A program made the translations under genes and the position numbers. From an uncultured Clostridia bacterium (GTDB taxonomy: Bacteria; Bacillota; Clostridia; UBA1381; UMGS1253), in the NCBI GenBank assembly GCA_934457145.1, contig CAKSHP010000023.1, positions 1 to 32,545 on the forward strand: 32,545 nucleotides of DNA, given 5' to 3'. Numbering within the stretch: the stretch's first letter is position 1; the number at the start of each line of letters is the position of its first letter. Of this stretch, positions 1 through 6,068 are shown in pieces. The notes under the pieces are model-generated. The model ran no database searches and had not been told where the DNA came from. It worked only from the letters and a program-made list of their open reading frames with translations.

Positions 1-43
1 ATACTTGGCGGGTGACTGCCCGGGAAAGTAGAACGTTGCCGAC
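1..43 (+). rRNA. rrf: 5S ribosomal RNA, 3' end (partial)
   Basis: The first 43 bases match the 3' part of a Firmicutes 5S rRNA: a helix and loop with the segment CGGGAAAGTAGAACG, then the closing strand GTTGCCGAC that would pair with the missing 5' end. The gene is cut by the window edge. A strong terminator follows 8 bases later, as expected at the end of an rrn operon. Confidence 0.85.
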
Positions 44-51
44 ATAAACGA

Positions 52-87
52 AAGCTTCTTGCTGCATTTGCAGCAGGAAGCTTTTTT
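52..87 (+). terminator. Rho-independent terminator of the rRNA operon
   Basis: A 14-bp stem (52-65 pairing with 70-83, one G-T wobble) with a four-base loop is followed by a run of T. It sits directly after the 5S 3' end. Confidence 0.9.
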
Positions 88-165
88 GTGTTTATGGGGG
101 GGAGAAGAAGAAATAAGAGAATTGCGATTTGAAAGAAAGCAGTTTTTGTTGTAATAAAGAATTTG

Positions 166-234
166 CGCAGGCAGCGTGTGTAAGTGTGGTAACATATTAA
201 GCAAAGCTGTACTAATAAATCAAGGGATTGATCC
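166..234 (+). pseudogene. 23S rRNA 3'-terminal remnant
   Basis: This stretch reads like the last ~65 nt of a clostridial 23S rRNA: GTGTGTAAGTGTGGTAACAT, then an AGC turn, then GTACTAATAAATC, AAGGGATTGATCC. These correspond to the conserved GGTGTAAG...GTACTAATA...GAGGGCTTGACC tail. It lies downstream of a 5S gene and that gene's terminator, with no recognisable 23S body before it and no 5S after it, so it is read as a leftover of a second rRNA operon. The rest of 88-270 shows no gene. Confidence 0.7.
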
Positions 235-263
235 AGAGAGTATGGAAGTAAAATAAGTTAAAA

Positions 264-310
264 AACAAGAAAACACCGGCATCATATAAAAAAACGCCGG
301 TGTTTTTTTG
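264..310 (-). terminator. Terminator of the SpoIIQ-like gene
   Basis: A stem of about 10 bp (271-280 with 296-305, core ACACCGGC/GCCGGTGT) is flanked by A and T runs on both sides. It lies just after the stop of the minus-strand gene at 315 and could act in both directions. Confidence 0.8.
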
Positions 311-314
311 ACTT

Positions 315-1037
315 TTATTTTTTTAACCATTCGTTAGGATCAATGTTTTTACCGTCAATTATAACTTCGAAATGGACAAAACCTTCATCATGTTTTTCGC
401 AAAGAGAGTTGTTTGCGGCAGTGGCAATGGTGTCACCGGCTTTAACGCTTGCGCCCTCTTTTAAATCAGATTTAGGCTCTAAATTTGCATAGAGCGTTTT
501 CATTGAGTTTTCATGGTCAATGATAATTGTTGTGCCGTAAATATCCGAAAATATTTTTTCAATTTTACCGTTTGCGGCCGCATGAATCTCGCCGTTGTCG
601 GAAACGGCAAAATCTATTGCCTCATGCGTGCGCCAGTCACCGGTTTTCTCAAAGTAGGCAGGAGATGCCGAAAACGAGGCGAGGACTTTACCGTCGGTGG
701 GTTTGTCAAGGCGGGTAAGTGTAGGAGAGGTTTCAAATGTTTCGGCAACCGGAGGTTCATATTCGGGCGAGGGCGTTGATTTTGTTTTTTCGTTCACAGC
801 GCCTTGCTCGGAGTTATCGCTTGGCTGAACGTGGATTTCTTCTTCGCCTTTTTGCTCTATCGGTTCGGGCAGAGAGTATTTCACGTTTTCATTTTTATTT
901 TCCGCAGGTGTGTTGACAGGCGGTTTTAAAGAGGTGGTAAATGCTATAGCGCTTATGCTCAGTACGCAGCATGCAAGCACTATGTAGAAGCGCTTGCCTT
1001 TGATTTTTTTTGTGTCTTTAAAAAAGTTTCGTTTCAT
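315..1037 (-). CDS. SpoIIQ-like M23 (LytM) domain membrane protein
   Basis: A 240-residue protein with a basic N-terminus, one membrane segment (about residues 17-34), a Pro/Glu/Lys-rich linker (40-108) and a C-terminal M23/LytM fold. This is the layout of SpoIIQ, the forespore half of the SpoIIQ-SpoIIIAH channel in sporulating Firmicutes. The zinc ligands are present: H138 and D142 (HxxxD) and H222. Two positions that are normally catalytic histidines are changed: the usual YAHL is YANL (N184), and the first His of HxH is F220. A structural rather than hydrolytic role is therefore likely. The start is the ATG at 1037, with AGAAAGG upstream at a rather long spacing. The gene is monocistronic with its own terminator. 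It could alternatively be a divergent endopeptidase or an activator-type LytM protein; no neighbouring sporulation gene is present to settle this. Confidence 0.7.
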   Translation of the reverse strand: MKRNFFKDTKKIKGKRFYIVLACCVLSISAIAFTTSLKPPVNTPAENKNENVKYSLPEPIEQKGEEEIHVQPSDNSEQGAVNEKTKSTPSPEYEPPVAETFETSPTLTRLDKPTDGKVLASFSASPAYFEKTGDWRTHEAIDFAVSDNGEIHAAANGKIEKIFSDIYGTTIIIDHENSMKTLYANLEPKSDLKEGASVKAGDTIATAANNSLCEKHDEGFVHFEVIIDGKNIDPNEWLKK

Positions 1038-1204
1038 AAATTCTCATAACCTTTCTGTTCATATTAGGGATAACAAATATTACTTTGCGCGCGCCCGGGA
1101 AATTTAGCGGTGCAGAGTAAAAATTTAAAATCAAATTTTGTGTTTCATTAGTTATTATTCACTCAAAAAAGAGTTTCATACATAAAAAAACTAAAATAAA
1201 AAAA

Positions 1205-1218
1205 CGAACTTTTGTTTG
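1205..1218 (+). promoter_or_regulatory. Candidate LexA (SOS) box
   Basis: CGAACTTTTGTTTG matches the core GAAC-N4-GTTY of the Gram-positive SOS box (consensus CGAACRNRYGTTYC), with mismatches in the spacer and at the last base. It overlaps the -35 element TTGCAT at 1216-1221 and lies upstream of a DNA-repair operon, the right place for LexA control. This is a match by eye to a short motif in AT-rich DNA. Confidence 0.4.
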
Positions 1219-1244
1219 CATTTTTCAAAAAGATGTGGTATAAT
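1216..1244 (+). promoter_or_regulatory. Sigma-A promoter in front of the tandem array
   Basis: TTGCAT (1216-1221), a 17-bp spacer, then TATAAT (1239-1244) preceded by TGG, an extended -10. Transcription would start near 1251, at the first closing stem of repeat unit 1. Confidence 0.7.
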
Positions 1245-1246
1245 AA

Positions 1247-1356
1247 CCTCATAGGAGCTGCGCTCAAAGTTGTATTTTACAACTTGCAAAATTAAAATTT
1301 TGCCTATGAGGAGATTGACGGCTGCGTAAAAATGCTCTTGCGAGCAAGCATTTTTA
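1247..1356 (+). ncRNA. Candidate structured RNA, repeat unit 1
   Basis: If transcribed from the -10 at 1239-1244, the RNA would fold as an outer stem (1247-1255 with 1303-1311) holding three hairpins: 1256-1264, 1267-1285 and 1286-1303. One base at each junction is shared between helices. A linker and a 9-bp A/T-sided hairpin (1327-1335 with 1348-1356) follow; its T-rich 3' side could end transcription weakly. I do not recognise a known RNA family. Confidence 0.4.
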
Positions 1357-1371
1357 CTTATGGTATAATAA

Positions 1372-1481
1372 CTTCATAGGAGCTGCGCTCAAAGTCGTAT
1401 TCTACGACTTGCAAAATTAAAATTTTGCCTGTGAGGAGATTGACGGCTGCGTAAAAATGCCCTTGCGAGCAAGCATTTTTA
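1372..1481 (+). ncRNA. Candidate structured RNA, repeat unit 2
   Basis: Same fold as unit 1, 125 bp downstream. Differences from unit 1 keep pairing. In the middle hairpin a T-A pair (1271/1281) becomes C-G (1396/1406). In the outer stem C-G becomes T-G (1373/1435) and T-A becomes T-G (1377/1431). G-T pairs are compatible with folding in RNA but not with a perfect DNA palindrome. The -10 is at 1364-1369, without a clear -35. Confidence 0.4.
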
Positions 1482-1485
1482 CTTA

Positions 1486-1494
1486 TGGTATAAT
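1486..1494 (+). promoter_or_regulatory. Extended -10 box nearest the repair operon
   Basis: TGGTATAAT, the start of a third repeat copy, would start transcription near 1501, giving a leader of about 50 nt before the radical SAM gene. No good -35 is visible at 17 bp, so it would rely on the TGn extension. Confidence 0.5.
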
Positions 1495-1548
1495 AAAAAC
1501 AGAAACAATGTTTAGTGATTGGAAAGCGGGAAAGGCGATGAATTAAAA

Positions 1549-2847
1549 GTGGACATGGAAGAAAAGCTTGAGATTTTGTCGGACGCGGCAAAGTATGACG
1601 CGGCATGCACGTCAAGCGGAGTTTCAAGGAGTGCAAAAAAGCTTGGAGTGGGCAATGCGACATGTGCGGGAATTTGCCACAGTTTTGCCGCCGACGGAAG
1701 ATGTATATCGCTTTTAAAAATTCTTTTGTCAAATGAATGCGTTTATGATTGCGCATACTGTGTCAACAGGATTTCAAACGACGTTAAAAGAGCAAGTTTT
1801 ACTGCCAAAGAAGTTGCAGACCTTACGATGAATTTTTATATCAGAAATTATATAGAAGGTTTGTTTTTAAGCTCTGCCGTTGTAAAAAATCCGGATCATA
1901 CAATGGAGCTGATGTGTCGCGCGCTGGAGCTTTTACGATTTAAGTATAATTTTAACGGATATATACATGCAAAGGTTATTCCGGGAGCAAGCGAGGTTTT
2001 GGTAGAAAGACTTGGTTTTTTAGCCGACAGACTCAGCGTTAATATCGAACTTCCGAGCGAGCAGAGCTTAAAGCTTCTTGCGCCGCAGAAAAGCCGCAAG
2101 GCTATATTTAAACCTATGGGACAGGTGACAACATCGATTGCGGCAGCTAAGGGCAGACAGTTGTCGCCGTACCGCGGGAGAGCGAGATTTTCGCCTGCGG
2201 GGCAGAGCACACAGATGATTATAGGGGCAAGCGGCGAGAGTGATTATCAGATTTTAAGGCTTACAAAAGGAATGTATAATAAATTTTCTTTAAAAAGAGT
2301 TTTTTATTCGGCATATGTTCCGGTAAACACAGGAAAAAATCTTCCGGCGGTTTCGCCTCCGCCGCTGCTTCGGGAACACCGTTTGTATCAGGCTGACTGG
2401 CTTATGCGCTTTTACGGGTTTGATGCAGAGGAAATTTTAACGCCCGAGGAGCAGAATTTTAATTTGTTTTTGGATCCGAAATGTGCGTGGGCAATGCGAA
2501 ACCTTGATTTGTTTCCGATTGAAATAAACCGCGCCGACCATGCGATGCTTTTGCGGGTGCCGGGAATAGGAGTGCAAAGTGCGTTTAGGATTTGCCGCGC
2601 ACGCAAGGTGAGAAGTTTGAAATTTGAAGATTTAAAAAAGATGGGTATAGTTATAAAAAGAGCGCAGTATTTTATACTTTGTGAGGGAAAATACAAAGAA
2701 AATCTTGTGTTTAAAAAGGAATTTATTTTGGCAAATCTTTTGGCAGACAGCATGAAAAACATGCCGAAAACCCATGTGCAGTATGAGCAGCTGCCGCTGT
2801 TTGAAAAAGAAGAGGAGAGAGTTTATGAGCCTTGTTTACGTGTATGA
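1549..2847 (+). CDS. Putative DNA modification/repair radical SAM protein (TIGR03916-like)
   Basis: About 432 residues. The N-terminus MDMEEKLEILSDAAKYDA and the radical SAM cluster CVYDCAYC (C64, C68, C71) match the family annotated as putative DNA modification/repair radical SAM protein, which is found next to a DUF4130/uracil-DNA-glycosylase-linked partner. A helix-hairpin-helix (LLRVPGIGVQSA, about residues 335-347) suggests DNA binding. Near the C-terminus, QLPLF (2788-2802) resembles a beta sliding-clamp binding motif. I chose the GTG at 1549 because it gives the family-like N-terminus and has AAAGG 13 nt upstream; ATG 1555 and TTG 1519 are alternatives. The gene overlaps the next one by 23 nt, so the two are probably co-translated. 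Its actual reaction is unknown. Confidence 0.85.
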   Translation: MDMEEKLEILSDAAKYDAACTSSGVSRSAKKLGVGNATCAGICHSFAADGRCISLLKILLSNECVYDCAYCVNRISNDVKRASFTAKEVADLTMNFYIRNYIEGLFLSSAVVKNPDHTMELMCRALELLRFKYNFNGYIHAKVIPGASEVLVERLGFLADRLSVNIELPSEQSLKLLAPQKSRKAIFKPMGQVTTSIAAAKGRQLSPYRGRARFSPAGQSTQMIIGASGESDYQILRLTKGMYNKFSLKRVFYSAYVPVNTGKNLPAVSPPPLLREHRLYQADWLMRFYGFDAEEILTPEEQNFNLFLDPKCAWAMRNLDLFPIEINRADHAMLLRVPGIGVQSAFRICRARKVRSLKFEDLKKMGIVIKRAQYFILCEGKYKENLVFKKEFILANLLADSMKNMPKTHVQYEQLPLFEKEEERVYEPCLRV

Positions 2848-3613
2848 CGGAAGCTTTGAAGGACTGCTTTGCGCTGTGCACCGTGCATACTATAAACACG
2901 AGCAGCCGGATGAAATTGCGTGTTATAAAAATTTGCAAAAGGATATGTTTTCAGACTATAAACAAATCGAAACCGACAATAAAAAGGCAAAGGATGTTTA
3001 CAATTCCATATCAAAAAAGATTTCAAAAAAAGCGGAAAGAATGGTTTACAACATATATCTTTCAGACGAAAAGGACAAAGAGGAGATTATATATAATTAT
3101 TTGAAAATTGGATACAAAACCGGCGCTGCGATTGAAAATTATTTTGCAAACTCTTATGTGATGCGCGCCGTAAAAATTAATCAAAGCGTTGTAAGAGAAG
3201 TAAATCACATGTGCGGATTTGTTAGGTTTTCGTCTGCAAAAAATGGAATTTTGTTTTCAAAAATTAATCCGACGCATAACATACTTGAGCTTTTGTGCCG
3301 GTATTTTGCAGATAGGCTTAAAAATTTTTCATGGATACTTTATGATGAAAACAGAAAGCTTGCCGCTATATATGACACAAAAAGGTGGGAAATTTTTGAG
3401 GCGGATTTTAAAGATGAGGCAGGGGTTGTAAAAAAAGATGTTTACTCTGATTTATGGATTAAATTTTATGACACGGTTGCAATAAAAGAGCGCCGTAACG
3501 AAAAACTGCGAACGCATAATATGGCAAAAAAATATCATAAAAATATATTGGAAATGTCGGGCGAGGCGCAGCGGCGAAAATCATATGAGCAAAAAAATAT
3601 CCATTCGCTTTGA
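2825..3613 (+). CDS. DUF4130-type putative DNA repair protein (TIGR03915-like)
   Basis: 262 residues beginning MSLVYVYDGSFEGLLCAVHRA, typical of the partner protein that accompanies the radical SAM repair protein. In other bacteria the same domain is fused to a uracil-DNA glycosylase; here no glycosylase domain is visible. FVRFSSAKNGILFSKINPTHN, W(I/L)LYDENRKLAAIYD and related segments fit that family. The start is ATG 2825 with AGGAGAG six bases before it, lying inside the end of the upstream gene. The stop overlaps the 5' arm of a shared terminator. Its function is inferred only from conserved pairing with the radical SAM gene. Confidence 0.85.
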   Translation: MSLVYVYDGSFEGLLCAVHRAYYKHEQPDEIACYKNLQKDMFSDYKQIETDNKKAKDVYNSISKKISKKAERMVYNIYLSDEKDKEEIIYNYLKIGYKTGAAIENYFANSYVMRAVKINQSVVREVNHMCGFVRFSSAKNGILFSKINPTHNILELLCRYFADRLKNFSWILYDENRKLAAIYDTKRWEIFEADFKDEAGVVKKDVYSDLWIKFYDTVAIKERRNEKLRTHNMAKKYHKNILEMSGEAQRRKSYEQKNIHSL

Positions 3614-3636
3614 AAACGAATGGATATTTTTTATTT
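3592..3636. terminator. Bidirectional terminator between convergent genes
   Basis: AAAAAATATCCATTCG (3592-3607) pairs with CGAATGGATATTTTTT (3617-3632). It overlaps the last codons of the DUF4130 gene and lies just after the antiporter stop on the other strand, so it can serve both. Confidence 0.9.
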
Positions 3637-4840
3637 ACGCCTGAATTTTATTATCTTCTTTTTTATATAAAGCTTTCAAAACAATCGGCGTTAAAAACGA
3701 TGATATTATTATAAGCAAAATAACCGGAGTGAAATAATCGGGACTCATAAGACCTTCTGCAAGACCTTTTTGCGATACGATAAGAGCAACTTCGCCGCGG
3801 GTCATCATGCCGACACCGATTTTTAAGCTGTCGCTCCAGGAATAGCGGCAGATTTTTGCGATACCGCCGCAGCCGATGATTTTCGTTACAAGTGCTACAA
3901 CAATAAAGCAGAGCGAGAACAAAAGAATTTCTGAATTTATTCCCGAAACAGCTGTTTTAAGACCGATACTTGCAAAGAAAACCGGACCGAACATCATGTA
4001 TGAATTAATGTTCATCTTACGCTCGATATAGTTTGCATCTTTGATGCTGCACAAAATAATACCTGCAACGAATGCGCCCGTGATATCAGCAATACCAAAG
4101 AATTTTTCGGCAATGTATGACATTGCAAAGCACAAAGCAAGACCGAAAATCGGTATTCTTTGTGTGTGCTCGTATTTTTTGCTGAGAAGCTTAAAGAGCT
4201 TATACGCTATAAATCCGACAACACCGGAGAAAACAAAGAACAATATGCTTTTAATTATAACGCCCCAGATGTCAACGTCGCCGCTGCTGTTTTTGCCGCC
4301 GATACCGATTACAATTGTGAGCACTATAATACCTATGATATCATCTATAATTGCGGCGCTTACGATTGTTGTGCCAAGCTTTGTTTTAAGCTTTCCGAGT
4401 TCGGCAAGGGTTCTTACCGTTATGCTTACGGAGGTTGCGGTTAAAATTGTGCCGGTAAAAAGGGCCGTGTGAAATTCAGGAGTTCCGATTTGGTCAACTC
4501 CGTGGAAAGCCATGTATGTAAGAGTTCCGCCGACTAACGGTACAGCAACGCCGCAGCATGCTATAAGGCAGGCCATAGGACCTGTTTTAATAAGGTCTTT
4601 TAAATTTGTTCCCAAACCGGACGAGAACATTAAAAGTATAACGCCTATCTCAGCCATATAACCTAAAAAGTCGTTCGGTGCAACCCATCCGAGTACGCTC
4701 GGACCAACCAACAAACCGGCTAAAATTTCGCCGACAACCTGAGGCACGCCGACCTTTCTTGCCAAAATACCCAAAACCTTTGCGATAGCCAGAATAATTG
4801 CAAGGTCTTTAAAAATTTCATATGCAGCGCTGTAACCCAT
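3635..4840 (-). CDS. Cation:proton antiporter (CPA2/KefB-like)
   Basis: 401 residues with about twelve hydrophobic segments. GEILAGLLVGPSVLG near the N-terminus is typical of the Na+/H+ exchanger domain of CPA2 proteins, and GVGMMTRGEVALIVSQKG near the C-terminus is the conserved region of bacterial CPA2 antiporters. It would exchange Na+ or K+ for H+ across the membrane. No regulatory TrkA domains are attached, so it belongs with the short NapA/KefB-like type. The start is ATG 4840 with AGGAGGAG six bases upstream; an ORF extension to 4903 lacks such a site and has no membrane-protein character. Ion specificity cannot be read from the sequence. Single gene with its own promoter. Confidence 0.9.
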   Translation of the reverse strand: MGYSAAYEIFKDLAIILAIAKVLGILARKVGVPQVVGEILAGLLVGPSVLGWVAPNDFLGYMAEIGVILLMFSSGLGTNLKDLIKTGPMACLIACCGVAVPLVGGTLTYMAFHGVDQIGTPEFHTALFTGTILTATSVSITVRTLAELGKLKTKLGTTIVSAAIIDDIIGIIVLTIVIGIGGKNSSGDVDIWGVIIKSILFFVFSGVVGFIAYKLFKLLSKKYEHTQRIPIFGLALCFAMSYIAEKFFGIADITGAFVAGIILCSIKDANYIERKMNINSYMMFGPVFFASIGLKTAVSGINSEILLFSLCFIVVALVTKIIGCGGIAKICRYSWSDSLKIGVGMMTRGEVALIVSQKGLAEGLMSPDYFTPVILLIIISSFLTPIVLKALYKKEDNKIQA

Positions 4841-4937
4841 GGTATCTCCTCCTGATTCTTTATAAAGATAAAATTTGCGGCATATCAGCATTTTTGAAAG
4901 CATGATATACCGCTTTTTGATTTAAACGCTACCTTAA

Positions 4938-4966
4938 ATTTTAATACGAAATCAATTAATTTTCAA
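4938..4966 (-). promoter_or_regulatory. Promoter of the antiporter gene
   Basis: On the minus strand: TTGAAA (4961-4966), 17-bp spacer, TAAAAT (4938-4943). It is about 100 bp upstream of the start codon. The rest of 4841-5103 shows no gene. Confidence 0.65.
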
Positions 4967-5103
4967 GTATTTTTTTTATTTTGCGAAATTCTTAACCGCT
5001 TCTTAGCCATAATTTTCGTCAAAATCCGCATAAAAGCGTCAATTTGCATATATACAGTTAAAAAATATATCAAAAATCACAAATATTGCACAATAACTGT
5101 CCG

Positions 5104-5904
5104 TTATGTCTTTGAATTTTCGATTTTAACGCAGGATCTTAACATATTTTTCGGTTCTGTGCCGGAAAACTGCTTAAATATGCGGTTAAAGCTGCGTATG
5201 CTTTGAAAACCGCTTGCAAAACATACAGACGTGATGTCGTTATTTCCTTTAAGGAGAAGTGCTTTTGCGTGTTCAAAACGGTACTGGTTTAAAAATTGAC
5301 AGAAATTCATTTTAAACATCGCCGAAAAAAGCCTTGACATATAATGATATTCATAGCCTAAGTCCTCGGCGATTTTCTTTAAGGAAATGTTTTCTTTATA
5401 GTGGTCTTGAATGTAGGAAAGGATGTTGCATAAAAGGGTGTCGGTTTTGTCGTTGCGGGCAATGAGCGTTACATTTTTTAAATATTCGTCAAACACGGCA
5501 TACATACACGCTTTAAACATACACACGCTGATTTCGCAGTTTTTAATAAAATTTTCTTCAAAAAAATCCCGCACATCGTCTTTGCAGAAGAACACAAAGT
5601 CTTTTGCTCTTTTTCCGTCTGTTATTTTTGCCGCTTCCGCCACAAAATCTCTTGAAAAAACACATATGTGGCATAGGGAATTAAAGTCTGATTCAATGCG
5701 GTGGATTTGGTTTGGCAAAACAAGCGCAAAGGAATTGTCGGTCATGGTTTCGCATTTATTATCGATTGTTAAAAAAACTCTGCCCTTTTTAACATATATA
5801 AGCTCAAAATTTTTGTGAAAGTGATAATTCCAAGAAATCCCCTCATAGCGCACCAGATTATAATTATAGTTGCCAATGGAGTTGTGTACCTGATGAAGTA
5901 TCAT
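5104..5904 (-). CDS. AraC family transcriptional regulator
   Basis: 266 residues. The N-terminal half is a cupin-like sensor (HFHKNFELIYVKKGR, about residues 28-42, then LVLPNQIHRI). The C-terminal ~100 residues carry two helix-turn-helix units of AraC/XylS type (SLKKIAEDLGYEYHYMSRLF and the second ending SIRSFNRIFKQFSGTEP). Such proteins sense a sugar or related small molecule and activate nearby catabolic genes. The gene lies directly downstream of an alpha-L-rhamnosidase on the same strand, but with its own promoter and a terminator between, so it is probably that gene's regulator; this is inference. The start is ATG 5904 with AAAGGGGGCG upstream. Confidence 0.9.
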   Translation of the reverse strand: MILHQVHNSIGNYNYNLVRYEGISWNYHFHKNFELIYVKKGRVFLTIDNKCETMTDNSFALVLPNQIHRIESDFNSLCHICVFSRDFVAEAAKITDGKRAKDFVFFCKDDVRDFFEENFIKNCEISVCMFKACMYAVFDEYLKNVTLIARNDKTDTLLCNILSYIQDHYKENISLKKIAEDLGYEYHYMSRLFSAMFKMNFCQFLNQYRFEHAKALLLKGNNDITSVCFASGFQSIRSFNRIFKQFSGTEPKNMLRSCVKIENSKT

Positions 5905-5926
5905 AAAAGCGCCCCCTTTTAACTTT

Positions 5927-5955
5927 ATTATACATCATTTTATTTAAAATTTCAA
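5927..5955 (-). promoter_or_regulatory. Promoter of the AraC-type regulator
   Basis: Minus strand: TTGAAA (5950-5955), 17-bp spacer, TATAAT (5927-5932), 23 bp before the start codon. Confidence 0.75.
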
Positions 5956-6015
5956 GAAAAAAGGGAGGGTAAAAAAACTCCGGAATGAAGCCTGACCCGA
6001 CACAAGAAAGAATAG

Positions 6016-6053
6016 GGGCTGTTTAAAAAGTCAATTAGCTTTTTAAACAGCCC
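6016..6053 (-). terminator. Terminator-like hairpin after the rhamnosidase
   Basis: A 15-bp perfect stem (6016-6030 with 6039-6053) with an 8-base loop. The T tract is poor, so termination may be partial. It separates the rhamnosidase from the AraC gene. Confidence 0.7.
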
Positions 6054-6068
6054 AATTTAACGATTAAT

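Larger units (their letters stand above)
1236..1485 (+). repeat. Two tandem 125-bp repeats with promoter box and hairpins
   Basis: Unit 1 is 1236-1360 and unit 2 is 1361-1485; the first ten bases of a third copy (TGGTATAATA) follow at 1486-1495. The period is exactly 125 bp and I count six single-base differences at most. Each unit begins with TGGTATAAT (an extended -10), then has an outer 9-bp inverted pair (CCTCATAGG ... CCTATGAGG in unit 1) enclosing a small AGC/GCT hairpin, an 8-bp AAGTTGTA/TACAACTT hairpin and a 7-bp GCAAAAT/ATTTTGC hairpin. A linker and a long TAAAAATGC/GCATTTTTA hairpin follow. The array fills most of a 511-bp non-coding region (1038-1548). Confidence 0.95.

Noticed and set aside
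1236..1495. Tandem repeats as a CRISPR array
   Set aside because: The units are 125 bp, nearly identical along their whole length and have no variable spacers; there are no cas genes.
1358..1756. 132-residue minus-strand ORF across repeat 2 and the start of the radical SAM gene
   Set aside because: It is antisense to a well-supported gene and repeat, has no ribosome binding site and has no family-like sequence.
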